From positions 1-15,881 of the forward strand of contig DFFH01000103.1 of the NCBI GenBank assembly GCA_002368805.1: 15,881 nt of DNA. Reading direction: 5' to 3'. Source of the DNA: Mageeibacillus sp. UBA3781 (GTDB lineage: Bacteria; Bacillota; Clostridia; Saccharofermentanales; Saccharofermentanaceae). Position 1 is the stretch's first letter, and each line of letters starts with the position of its first letter. The notes beneath the pieces were generated by a model, which saw only the letters and a program-made list of their open reading frames with translations, ran no database searches and was not told the origin of the DNA. This document shows, piece by piece, positions 6,719 to 13,174 of this stretch. Made by a program: the position numbers and the translations under genes.

Positions 6719-7575
6719 GTCATCACCTTCGTTTCATCTTTTTTCGGGACCGCCAGGATAAGGATAATCAGTGTGATATCCAGTATCAGGAAATACAGGA
6801 ACGACCCATAAAGCGGGAATGCCATCTCACTCTTATATTGATTGTAATGGAGCCATGTAATCGAGTGTGCCAGCGGGAATACCCAGCGGAGTACGGATTC
6901 GAAATTACAGACCGCCGTTCCTCCAATGATCAGAAATCCATCTGTTACCAGGCCGATAAGCTTTCCTCCGATCTTGGAGAATAAGAGTATGACCAGAGAA
7001 ATAAAGTGAAAATATAGAATCAGCATAAAGAACGTATATGCGAAGCTTCTTTCCGCAGATATGTTATTCAGGAGATTCGTCGGAATCAGTTCCATCAAAA
7101 AATGGTCTTTATCCGGATACGATTCGTAATACTCCCTTACTGCCCGGCTGAACCCGGTTCGCAGGGATATGAAATCGCACGAAAGAATACTGGAAAGAAG
7201 GAAGATAACCACGACTACGAACACGGCCGATAGCAGCGAATAGAGGATCTGCCCCATGTACCAGATGCGGTCATTCATGCGGATCTTAAAGAAATAGATC
7301 TCCTGCCCCTGTCTGGGGAAATCGGCCATCATGACAAGATACAGGAGCGGAAGGACAAGGAGGATGACGCCGGAATTCCCGCACACGATGAAGGGTTCCG
7401 TCAGGGAAAGCTTCATGCCGCCCATATCTGTATGGATCTGCCGTAACGGATCGACTGCCTGATACTTGATGAATATCGCGAACAAGGCGAATATGAGGAT
7501 CTTGGTACTCCGAAGGGATTTATTCAGTTCTATCGTGGCAACAGAAAATGCCGTTTTCAGATTATTCCAGAGCAT
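6715..7575 (-). CDS. ABC transporter permease (second of pair)
   Basis: A 286-aa integral membrane protein with about six hydrophobic segments, the clearest near residues 25-38, 68-85, 107-131, 180-205 and 258-278. This pattern fits the ABC-2 type permease group. A cytoplasmic-facing stretch DFPRQGQEIYFFKIRM follows the second segment. I chose the ATG at 7575, which has GAGG nine bases upstream; the in-frame ATG at 7584 directly abuts that GAGG. The gene overlaps the preceding permease by 14 bases and the ATPase by four, so the three form one translationally coupled exporter. A large extracytoplasmic loop (about residues 130-178) carries charged residues. No substrate can be named from the sequence. 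Confidence 0.8.
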   Translation of the reverse strand: MLWNNLKTAFSVATIELNKSLRSTKILIFALFAIFIKYQAVDPLRQIHTDMGGMKLSLTEPFIVCGNSGVILLVLPLLYLVMMADFPRQGQEIYFFKIRMNDRIWYMGQILYSLLSAVFVVVVIFLLSSILSCDFISLRTGFSRAVREYYESYPDKDHFLMELIPTNLLNNISAERSFAYTFFMLILYFHFISLVILLFSKIGGKLIGLVTDGFLIIGGTAVCNFESVLRWVFPLAHSITWLHYNQYKSEMAFPLYGSFLYFLILDITLIILILAVPKKDETKVMT

Positions 7576-8401
7576 AACGACCATCCTCGCTTAACGATAT
7601 ATATGTCAAAATCACCGCCGGAACCATGAGGATAAGAACCAGCCATACGCTCATGGTTCCTATCTTCCCTTCTACCCGGATCACTGCATCGATACGGATG
7701 GATTCGATGAACTTCGCTATCTTCTCATTCGTCATGAAAAACTTCGTCCAGAGTCTTGACTCGATTTCTCGGATTACATAGTTCAGCATGACCGGAAGGC
7801 ACATCAGGATATATTTGTCCGTGAAAAAGATAGTCGTATATATGGCAATCAGGGATACCCTCATGCCATAGATAAACATCTGGACGAACCGGATAGCAAG
7901 CAACTGGAGTTCACTCAGATCTGACATGAATGAAGGTGCAACACCATATTCCGAAGGAGCGGGAAACTTGAGATAGATGATGATTCCCAGAATCAGATAG
8001 CCAAGAACCAACGTGCACCCGGAAGACAACATGGCGGATATCGTCTTCGACAGACTGTATTTGATCTTCCCTTCACGAATCAGAAGAAATCGGATCGCGC
8101 CGTTGCTCTTCTCAGATGCGGTCACATAGACATATCCTAAAGATACGATCATGGGAAGAAGTAGCGTGATATACCCGTTCATGGCCATCTGATAAATCTG
8201 GTACCGGTTTAATTCCGCGGAAGTAAGAAGCGTGCTTCTCTTCGCAGAGACGAGAAGCTCCAGAATCGTATAGCCTTTCCCGGAAGGCGTCGTGTATCCG
8301 ACATTCAGAAGGCACAGGATGACGATCCCCAGACACGAAATCAGGGAAAAGATCGGATGCATGTTTTTTCGGAATTCAATACCTATGCTTCTCATTACCA
8401 T
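7562..8401 (-). CDS. ABC transporter permease (first of pair)
   Basis: A 279-aa integral membrane protein with about six hydrophobic segments, including residues 17-33 (IFSLISCLGIVILCLLN), roughly 72-92, 115-142, 165-200 and 250-270. It resembles ABC-2 type permeases encoded with BcrA-type ATPases and should form a heterodimer with the following permease. It begins 17 bases after the secreted-protein gene S1. The start is uncertain: ATGs at 8401 and 8395 both lack a strong ribosome binding site, so translation may depend on coupling. Its place in the same run as the S and L genes suggests that it serves their products, either in export or in removing them from the producer's membrane. Confidence 0.8.
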   Translation of the reverse strand: MVMRSIGIEFRKNMHPIFSLISCLGIVILCLLNVGYTTPSGKGYTILELLVSAKRSTLLTSAELNRYQIYQMAMNGYITLLLPMIVSLGYVYVTASEKSNGAIRFLLIREGKIKYSLSKTISAMLSSGCTLVLGYLILGIIIYLKFPAPSEYGVAPSFMSDLSELQLLAIRFVQMFIYGMRVSLIAIYTTIFFTDKYILMCLPVMLNYVIREIESRLWTKFFMTNEKIAKFIESIRIDAVIRVEGKIGTMSVWLVLILMVPAVILTYISLSEDGRYALE

Positions 8402-8418
8402 ATTCAGAATTCACTTCA

Positions 8419-8829
8419 TCAATTATTCAAGCTAATTGATCCCGATGCATAACAGGCATAACCAGGTCTCGCAGACATATATAGGGTTACATACCCTGTC
8501 GGATAGGAACCAATTCCCACATCAATTAAAACCGTATCGACAGAATTGATGAAAACTGTTCTGTTTTCCCCGGTTGGTAATTGCCAAGATACCTTTAAGT
8601 AACTGTTTGGAGCCCCCGAATAGTAGGAACAAGTGAGAATGTATCCATCAGTGTAATATGGCATGATAAATGTGTCCGTTATTTGATTATATCCATTAGG
8701 CGCACTTGGATTATATACGATACTCCAATTATCAGAACTTGCAGCTGATACCGTTGTTGATGTCACACAGATCAGCATGGTCATCACGAGGATTACTGCA
8801 TTTGCTCTTATTGCTCTATATACCTTCAC
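8419..8829 (-). CDS. Small secreted protein S1
   Basis: A 136-aa precursor with a signal peptide: basic N-terminus MKVYRAIRAN, hydrophobic core, and a probable signal peptidase I site after residue 29 (VSA-A). The mature part of about 107 residues is rich in Tyr, Ser, Thr and alternating beta-strand pattern, which suggests a small beta-sandwich. It is a paralogue of S2. Shared positions are AASSD, YNPxxPxxY, TDT, YYxDGY, CSxYSG and the end AR-x2-Y-x2-YASGxISxN. Two mature cysteines (TCSYYSG and YACYASG) could form a disulfide. The start is a GTG with AGGAG ten bases upstream. It is the last S copy, 43 bases after L1 and followed by the ABC genes. I do not recognise the family; a secreted effector or bacteriocin-like role is inferred from context only. 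Confidence 0.8.
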   Translation of the reverse strand: MKVYRAIRANAVILVMTMLICVTSTTVSAASSDNWSIVYNPSAPNGYNQITDTFIMPYYTDGYILTCSYYSGAPNSYLKVSWQLPTGENRTVFINSVDTVLIDVGIGSYPTGYVTLYMSARPGYACYASGSISLNN

Positions 8830-8872
8830 GCTATCTCTTCTCCTAAATCTTTGTAGTTGGTGTTACCTCAAT

Positions 8873-10162
8873 TTATGATTCCGTCGGGTATGTGTAATAG
8901 AAGACCTCTCCATTAATGGAGTCCACCATGCAGCGGATATTCCTGCTATCAGAATGATTGTAGCCAGTGTAAACCCAGCAAGGATAGACTGTCTCTTTGT
9001 TGGTTTCTTTATCAACTATCGTACAGTACAAATACTCGACTTCAGATACATCGATCTTCATCTCTTTGGCAAGGAAAGAATCTAGAATATCTGTAGCCGT
9101 CAGTAGCGATATAATTTGTGTCTGTGAGTCAGTCAATGGCACAAACTCAAATCCCTGAGAAAAGCCAGCATACGCATCAACATTCCCGTCAATCGTATAC
9201 GCATTCTTTATGTCAAATTGAACATAGTACTCCGACGGACCTCTTTGCGTACCATTATTTCCATACAAGAAGGGGACTCCTTTGTATACTTTTCTGACAT
9301 TGAAATTGTATCCATATATGTCCCCGATAGAGAATACCGAAACATACGGACCATCTATCGTCATTCCCTCCGGTCCGGTAAGTGGCGTTCCTTTCTCAAA
9401 ATACTTCTTAACCGTATCTGCCGCATCACCGATCTTCACTTCTCCATTCAGAAGCTGATAAGATTTGTCTTTCAAATCTGAAACGAGACCTCCTTCAACG
9501 ATATTCTCTGAATAAAAACCCATGGCGTCTAGTCCCGACTTGTTTCCCGGATTAACATACTGAGTAATCACGCCATTGCTCATAGAATAGATGTTGTAAT
9601 AGCCCATCTGTAGATGACAGAAAGGAGTGTTAATAAAAAAGCCGTTTCCTGATTCGAATTCAGGATAATAGTCAAACACCGCAGGGTAGTCGTAAGGATA
9701 GTCCGCACTCTCATTAGACGGGTATTGGTTACTTACGTCCCTGAGCTCCGTTTTTAGATCTATGTTTTCGATATGCTCTGAGGCAAGCCACGCCTCAATC
9801 GTAGCAAGGCTTGCCTCAGCAGTAATATCCGGGTACATGACATTATAAATTCCAACTTCAGATGTGTCCGGAAATGCAGCAAATCTGCATTCCGAGAAAT
9901 GTATTTTACCGTAATCCTTTTGAGAAACGGTTTTTCCTTCATCAGTATACAATGCACGATAATCCTGCAATCCGATTCTCGGATAATTTGCAAGAACAGA
10001 AACACTCTCAACTTGGGAATTGTCAGATATATCTGTATTACCAAGATTTGCCGTGTTCTGTCGCTCTGTCCCTGCTATCTCCTCATTAATGCTTGAAGAA
10101 CAGGAAACCAGTACTGTCGTGAAAAGCATCATGGCGATTATTACTATCAGTACCCTTCTCAT
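8873..10162 (-). CDS. Secreted lipoprotein L1
   Basis: A 429-aa lipoprotein precursor. The N-terminus MRRVLIVIIAMM is followed by lipobox LVSC with Cys21 as the lipidation site, so the protein is anchored to the outer face of the membrane. A polar linker (residues 22-55) leads to a globular part with no domain I can name. The C-terminal segment VYPCWVYTG followed by INGEVFYY resembles the repeats of PepSY/YycI-like extracytoplasmic proteins, but only weakly. It is a close paralogue of L2. Long shared blocks include LATIEAWL and KYFEKGTPLTGPEGMTID, while residues 22-60 diverge. The start has GAGG seven bases upstream and lies only 9 bases after S2, which implies a functional S-L pair. It could be an immunity protein or receptor for the S protein; this is not proven. 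Confidence 0.8.
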   Translation of the reverse strand: MRRVLIVIIAMMLFTTVLVSCSSSINEEIAGTERQNTANLGNTDISDNSQVESVSVLANYPRIGLQDYRALYTDEGKTVSQKDYGKIHFSECRFAAFPDTSEVGIYNVMYPDITAEASLATIEAWLASEHIENIDLKTELRDVSNQYPSNESADYPYDYPAVFDYYPEFESGNGFFINTPFCHLQMGYYNIYSMSNGVITQYVNPGNKSGLDAMGFYSENIVEGGLVSDLKDKSYQLLNGEVKIGDAADTVKKYFEKGTPLTGPEGMTIDGPYVSVFSIGDIYGYNFNVRKVYKGVPFLYGNNGTQRGPSEYYVQFDIKNAYTIDGNVDAYAGFSQGFEFVPLTDSQTQIISLLTATDILDSFLAKEMKIDVSEVEYLYCTIVDKETNKETVYPCWVYTGYNHSDSRNIRCMVDSINGEVFYYTYPTES

Positions 10163-10171
10163 ATCGCGACC

Positions 10172-10579
10172 TCAAGAGTTGATGGAAATCGTTCCACTGG
10201 CATAGACTGAATAATCAGTTCTTGCAGTAAGAGTAAATGTAACATTGCCTGAAGTGCTAATTCTCATCTTCCAGACTGGTGTGTATCCAGTTGATGTGAT
10301 GATGATTGTTTTATTCATTCCACCGGCACTCGAAGAAGTAACGGTAACTTGACTTCCATTTACTCCTGAATAAGAAGAGCAGTACGCTTTGTATCCATCG
10401 GAGTAGTATGATACCGTAGCAGTGTCTGTTTGGTTGCTATACATGGACGGCACATGCGGATTGTAGTTGACGCAAAAACTATCCGATGATGCAGCAAAAG
10501 TGCCTACCGACATCGCACCGATAACAGAAACAACTGCTGCCAATGCAGCTAACTTACTAAGAATCGTTTGTTTTTTCAT
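10172..10579 (-). CDS. Small secreted protein S2
   Basis: A 135-aa precursor with signal peptide MKKQTILSKLAALAAVVSV and a probable cleavage site after residue 29 (TFA-A). The mature part of about 106 residues is Ser/Thr/Tyr-rich and strand-like, with cysteines in SFCVNY and AYCSSYSG, and it ends in YASGTISINS. It is a paralogue of S1 with the same order of shared motifs. I chose the ATG at 10579 because GAGAGGAG lies eight bases before it; the longer frame starting at 10597 would place the signal peptide behind an unneeded extension. About 77 bases covering its leader and signal peptide are nearly identical to 12026-12101, proof of recent tandem duplication. It is coupled to L1 by a 9-base gap. 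The function is unknown. Confidence 0.82.
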   Translation of the reverse strand: MKKQTILSKLAALAAVVSVIGAMSVGTFAASSDSFCVNYNPHVPSMYSNQTDTATVSYYSDGYKAYCSSYSGVNGSQVTVTSSSAGGMNKTIIITSTGYTPVWKMRISTSGNVTFTLTARTDYSVYASGTISINS

Positions 10580-10615
10580 AGTTAAAACTCCTCTCAATTA
10601 CGTGATAGATTGTTT
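10538..10615 (-). repeat. Duplicated block: agrD tail, ribosome binding site and S signal peptide (copy B)
   Basis: This 78-base block matches 12026-12101 with two substitutions and a 2-base indel. Before S2 it still encodes, in the original frame, V-N-N-L-S-R-N-stop, which is the exact end of the AgrD-like precursor. A scar of agrD was therefore carried into the gap between L2 and S2, showing that the duplicated unit ran from inside agrD through S and L. Confidence 0.85.
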
Positions 10616-10672
10616 ACATCCGCACTCTCCTTTGACATCAGAATCAACGCTCTTTCATACTCTCTGCCAGAA

Positions 10673-11959
10673 TCACTGGTCGAGATACGTATAATAGAAG
10701 ACTTCTCCATTAATGGAATCAACTGCGCAGCGGATATTTCTTCCGTCGGAATTGTTATGACCTGTGTAGACCCAACACGGATAAACTGTCCGATTCATAG
10801 TTGATACTTCCTCAATCGTTACGTACATGAACGAAACGTCATATACCTCTATCTTCATCTGTTTTGCTAGGAACTCTTCAAGTATATCGGTCGCTGTTTC
10901 CAGTGGTATGATCTGCGTTTGTGGACCGATTATATCCTCAAATTCGAATCCCTGTGTAAAACCAACATACGCATCCACATTTCCATCAATTGTATACGCT
11001 TTCTTTATATCCCAATCTATATGATAATCTTCCGGCGCCTGGAAGGTTCCAAAGTCTCCATATAAGAATGGAACACCTTTATAAACTCTTCTAACATTGA
11101 AATTATAGCCATATATGTCTCCGATGGAGAATACGGAGGCATAAGGAACATCTATCGTCATCCCTTCGGGTCCGGTAAGTGGCGTTCCTTTTTCAAAATA
11201 CTCCTTGACCGTATCTGCCGCTTCTCCGATTTTTACTTCTCCATTTAAAAGTGTATACGATTTGTCTTTTAAATCTGAAACGAGACCTTCTTCTACGATA
11301 TTATCCGAAGAAGGATCCATGAAATCATGATGAGCCAGTTCTCCGGGACTAATATAGTGAGTGATAACACCATTGCTCATGGAATAGATATTGTAACCGC
11401 CCATTTGTATATGACAATCAGGAGTATCGATAAAAAAGCCATTTCCGGTCTCAAAGTTAGAAGAGTAACTAAACACGGCCGGATAATTGTAAGGATACTT
11501 CGCATTGTCATTACTCGAATACTGACCGCTTGCATCCCGCAGTTCAGTCTTGAGATCAACATTTTCGATATGCTCCGAAGAGAGCCATGCTTCAATCGTG
11601 GCAAGGCTCTCCTCGGGAGTGATATCAAGATCCTTGACCTTATATATGCCAACTTCTTTCGTTTCCGGCACATTTCCAAACTCGCACCGAGAAAAATCCA
11701 TCGTCTTATACTCTTTTCCTGATACCGTCTGAACACTTTTCGAATACTCGGAAAAATATCCGGACAAACCCACACGCGGATACGTCGAAACAATCGGAAC
11801 CGTCTCAGATTGAGAACTATCCGCTTCATCTTTCGTGCTAGATACGATTGTACCAGACTGATCCGTCCCTGCGATTTCCTTATTCACATCAGAAGAACAG
11901 GAGGCGATCAGAGATGAACAGCATACGATTGCGCATACTAAAGCCAATTCTCGTCTCAT
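10673..11959 (-). CDS. Secreted lipoprotein L2
   Basis: A 428-aa lipoprotein precursor: MRRELALVCAIVCCSSLIASC with lipobox LIASC and lipidated Cys21. It is anchored outside the membrane like its paralogue L1, and the two agree over most of their length. The conserved core includes LATIEAWLSSEHIENVDLK, the block around LTGPEGMTID and YGYNFNVRRVYKG, and the C-terminal VYPCWVYTGHNNSDGRNIRC. The region after the lipid anchor (residues 22-70) and the last 60 residues differ most, the pattern expected if partner specificity lies there. GAGG seven bases upstream sets the ATG at 11959, 12 bases after the S3 remnant. Because its upstream S gene is destroyed, L2 is either an orphan or now works with S2 just downstream. 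Confidence 0.8.
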   Translation of the reverse strand: MRRELALVCAIVCCSSLIASCSSDVNKEIAGTDQSGTIVSSTKDEADSSQSETVPIVSTYPRVGLSGYFSEYSKSVQTVSGKEYKTMDFSRCEFGNVPETKEVGIYKVKDLDITPEESLATIEAWLSSEHIENVDLKTELRDASGQYSSNDNAKYPYNYPAVFSYSSNFETGNGFFIDTPDCHIQMGGYNIYSMSNGVITHYISPGELAHHDFMDPSSDNIVEEGLVSDLKDKSYTLLNGEVKIGEAADTVKEYFEKGTPLTGPEGMTIDVPYASVFSIGDIYGYNFNVRRVYKGVPFLYGDFGTFQAPEDYHIDWDIKKAYTIDGNVDAYVGFTQGFEFEDIIGPQTQIIPLETATDILEEFLAKQMKIEVYDVSFMYVTIEEVSTMNRTVYPCWVYTGHNNSDGRNIRCAVDSINGEVFYYTYLDQ

Positions 11960-11971
11960 GTCGATACCTCA

Positions 11972-12067
11972 TCACACTGATACAACCTTTCCTGAAGCAG
12001 TAGCCATATATCCAAATCTTGCCGTTGCCAATGCAGCTAACTTACTAAGAATCTTTTGCTTTTTCAT
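11972..12067 (-). pseudogene. S3: secreted-protein gene collapsed by internal deletion
   Basis: The ATG at 12067 has GAGAGGAG upstream and opens a 31-codon frame. It begins MKKQKILSKLAALA, the S2 signal peptide start, and then passes directly to TARFGYMATASGKVVSV. That tail lines up with the C-termini of S1 and S2 (TAR-x2-Y-x2-YASG-x-IS). About 100 codons, including the signal-peptide core and nearly all of the mature protein, are missing, yet the reading frame is kept. The most economical reading is an in-frame deletion between GC-rich alanine codons. The product is unlikely to be exported or active. It sits between agrD (12-base gap) and L2 (12-base gap), the place of the ancestral S gene. 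Confidence 0.8.
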
Positions 12068-12101
12068 AGTTAACTCCTCTCAATTACGTGATAGATTGTT
12101 T
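12026..12101 (-). repeat. Duplicated block: agrD tail, ribosome binding site and S signal peptide (copy A)
   Basis: This is the partner of 10538-10615. Here the block is in its original setting, with an intact agrD stop codon and the start of S3. Confidence 0.85.
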
Positions 12102-12265
12102 GCCTCTTCTTCGACGAAACGTGTTTCCTCAAGAAGGCAACTTGGCACCTTCGCTTCAAACGTCCCCTTTGCACTCGGAATGCCGGCATTCTTGATAGCG
12201 CCTGCTCGAATAGAACCAAGGACTCTATCCAAAGCGTTCTTCTTCATTCTTTCATACAGTCTCAT
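12080..12265 (-). CDS. agrD: AgrD-like autoinducer precursor, serine (lactone) type
   Basis: A 61-aa precursor with the three parts of AgrD. Residues 1-27 form an amphipathic basic helix (MRLYERMKKNALDRVLGSIR). A short core follows at 28-36 (GIPSAKGTF). The acidic tail is EAKVPSCLLEE plus further glutamates. In S. aureus and C. perfringens AgrD the ring nucleophile lies ten residues before the conserved proline and the ring closes six before it. Counting back from Pro41 gives Ser31 and Thr35, so the ring would be S-A-K-G-T with a lactone bond, as in serine-type staphylococcal peptides. Leu44 matches the conserved P-x-x-L. The ATG at 12265 has GGAGGG eight bases upstream; the open frame continues further but through the operator. 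It heads the leftward operon, opposite agrB. Confidence 0.78.
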   Translation of the reverse strand: MRLYERMKKNALDRVLGSIRAGAIKNAGIPSAKGTFEAKVPSCLLEETRFVEEEANNLSRN

Positions 12266-12299
12266 AGGCAATGCCCTCCTCGTAGTTGTTGATGGCTTC

Positions 12300-12328
12300 A
12301 ATCTAGCACAGCCGGAAATAGATTCATA
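12300..12328 (-). promoter_or_regulatory. Weak, probably activated promoter of the agrD-S-L-ABC operon
   Basis: On the minus strand TAGATT (12305-12300) is a fair -10 box. The hexamer 17 bases upstream, TATGAA (12328-12323), is a poor -35. The LytTR-type repeat begins four bases beyond it, the position expected for a regulator that replaces -35 contacts. Confidence 0.45.
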
Positions 12329-12332
12329 GGCG

Positions 12333-12369
12333 TTTGCGACGAACGACACGAAATTTGCGACGAACGACA
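12333..12369. promoter_or_regulatory. LytTR/AgrA-type operator: 16-bp direct repeat, 21-bp period
   Basis: TTTGCGACGAACGACA occurs at 12333-12348 and, without a mismatch, at 12354-12369. The 21-base spacing places both copies on one face of the helix, as in AgrA and PlnC sites. Read on the minus strand each copy contains GTCGTTCGT, which keeps the CGTT core of the LytTR consensus. The repeat lies in the middle of the divergent promoter region. Confidence 0.8.
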
Positions 12370-12370
12370 T

Positions 12371-12399
12371 CATTTTTGATATTTTGACCATGTTATACT
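12371..12399 (+). promoter_or_regulatory. Extended -10 promoter of the agrA-agrC-agrB operon
   Basis: TGTTATACT (12391-12399) is an extended -10 element (TG-N-TATACT). The hexamer 17 bases upstream (12371-12376, CATTTT) does not resemble -35. It starts one base after the direct repeat, mirroring the leftward promoter, so both may be activated by the same bound regulator. Confidence 0.55.
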
Positions 12400-12428
12400 A
12401 TGTGTATCAACTTGACTCGAGAGTGAAT

Positions 12429-13172
12429 ATGAGAATCGCAATTTTTGATGACAACCCAAAAGATCGGGAGAGCTTGTCCCGAATGATTCACGACTGGATA
12501 AAAAACGGGAAGCATTCGGATACTGTAATCCGTGAATTTAGCACCATCCGTGAGCTTTCCTCCGAATTGGATAATCAATGTCATTTCGATGTCTTTTTCC
12601 TGGATATCGTAACGCCGGAGGCCCATGATGCCGGGTATCGCCTGGCAGAAAACATCCGCGCGCGAAATATCCGTTCCGCGATCATCTTCACGACGAACAG
12701 TGCCGAGTACATGGCAGATGCTTTCGAAATCTCCACATATCGGTATCTGGTCAAGCCCGTCCGGGAAGAAAAAGTCTGGGGCGCGCTTGAAAATCTCGCA
12801 TCTGCCCAATCTTCAACCAAGCGTTTCGTCTCTCTCTTTCACGGAACAGAGGAAAACCTCTTGATTGAATACGACAAGATTCTCTCATTGGAAGCATTCG
12901 CGCGTTTTCGAGAAGCAAAGATAACGCTAACTGACGGAACTTCCGAGACCGTAAAGCTGACCTGTTCTTTTTCCGAACTTCTTGAAAAGCATCTTCCACA
13001 GGAATTCATTCAGTGCTGCCGGGGAATCGTGATTAACATGCATCACGTTAAGAAATATAGCCACAACTCGGTCTGTCTGGGATGGGGAGACTTCGAGATG
13101 AATGTCTCCATCGGAAGGAAATACCGCGATGACTTTCTTAACAAGATGGTAGAGTATCACAGGGGGATCTGA
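12429..13172 (+). CDS. agrA: AgrA-like LytTR response regulator
   Basis: A 247-aa cytoplasmic transcription regulator. The receiver domain (residues 1-120) has acidic residues Asp7-Asp8, phosphoacceptor Asp59 in FDVFFLDIVTP, the switch threonines in IIFTTNS (88-89) and Lys109 in YLVKPV. The LytTR DNA-binding domain (about 140-245) includes FIQCCRGIVINMHHVKKY and ends with SIGRKYRDDF, typical of this fold. The ATG at 12429 follows GAGAG and begins directly at the receiver strand; the open frame to 12384 would add 15 residues across the promoter. The stop is two bases before the kinase start. Its probable binding site is the direct repeat at 12333-12369, through which it would control its own operon and the agrD-S-L operon. 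Confidence 0.88.
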   Translation: MRIAIFDDNPKDRESLSRMIHDWIKNGKHSDTVIREFSTIRELSSELDNQCHFDVFFLDIVTPEAHDAGYRLAENIRARNIRSAIIFTTNSAEYMADAFEISTYRYLVKPVREEKVWGALENLASAQSSTKRFVSLFHGTEENLLIEYDKILSLEAFARFREAKITLTDGTSETVKLTCSFSELLEKHLPQEFIQCCRGIVINMHHVKKYSHNSVCLGWGDFEMNVSIGRKYRDDFLNKMVEYHRGI

Positions 13173-13174
13173 AA

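Noticed and set aside
5933..6811. 292-codon open frame on the plus strand
   Set aside because: It lies opposite the ABC ATPase, which has all Walker and signature motifs, and its product has no domain. It is an antisense shadow.
8419..10579. Identification of S1/S2 as lactococcin 972-type bacteriocins
   Set aside because: Size, signal peptide and beta-rich character are similar and an ABC transporter is present, but the characteristic lactococcin 972 motifs and its multi-membrane immunity protein are not seen. I kept the family as unknown.
12134..12142. Cys43 of the AgrD-like peptide as the ring nucleophile
   Set aside because: It lies after the conserved proline, in the part that AgrB removes, so it cannot be in the mature ring if the AgrD rules hold.
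12266..12391. Longer AgrD-like protein starting at 12391
   Set aside because: The extra residues are just the translated operator repeats and promoter; the ATG at 12265 has GGAGGG at the right distance.
12393..12820. Minus-strand frames opposite the response regulator
   Set aside because: They are shadows of the regulator, which has complete receiver and LytTR motifs.
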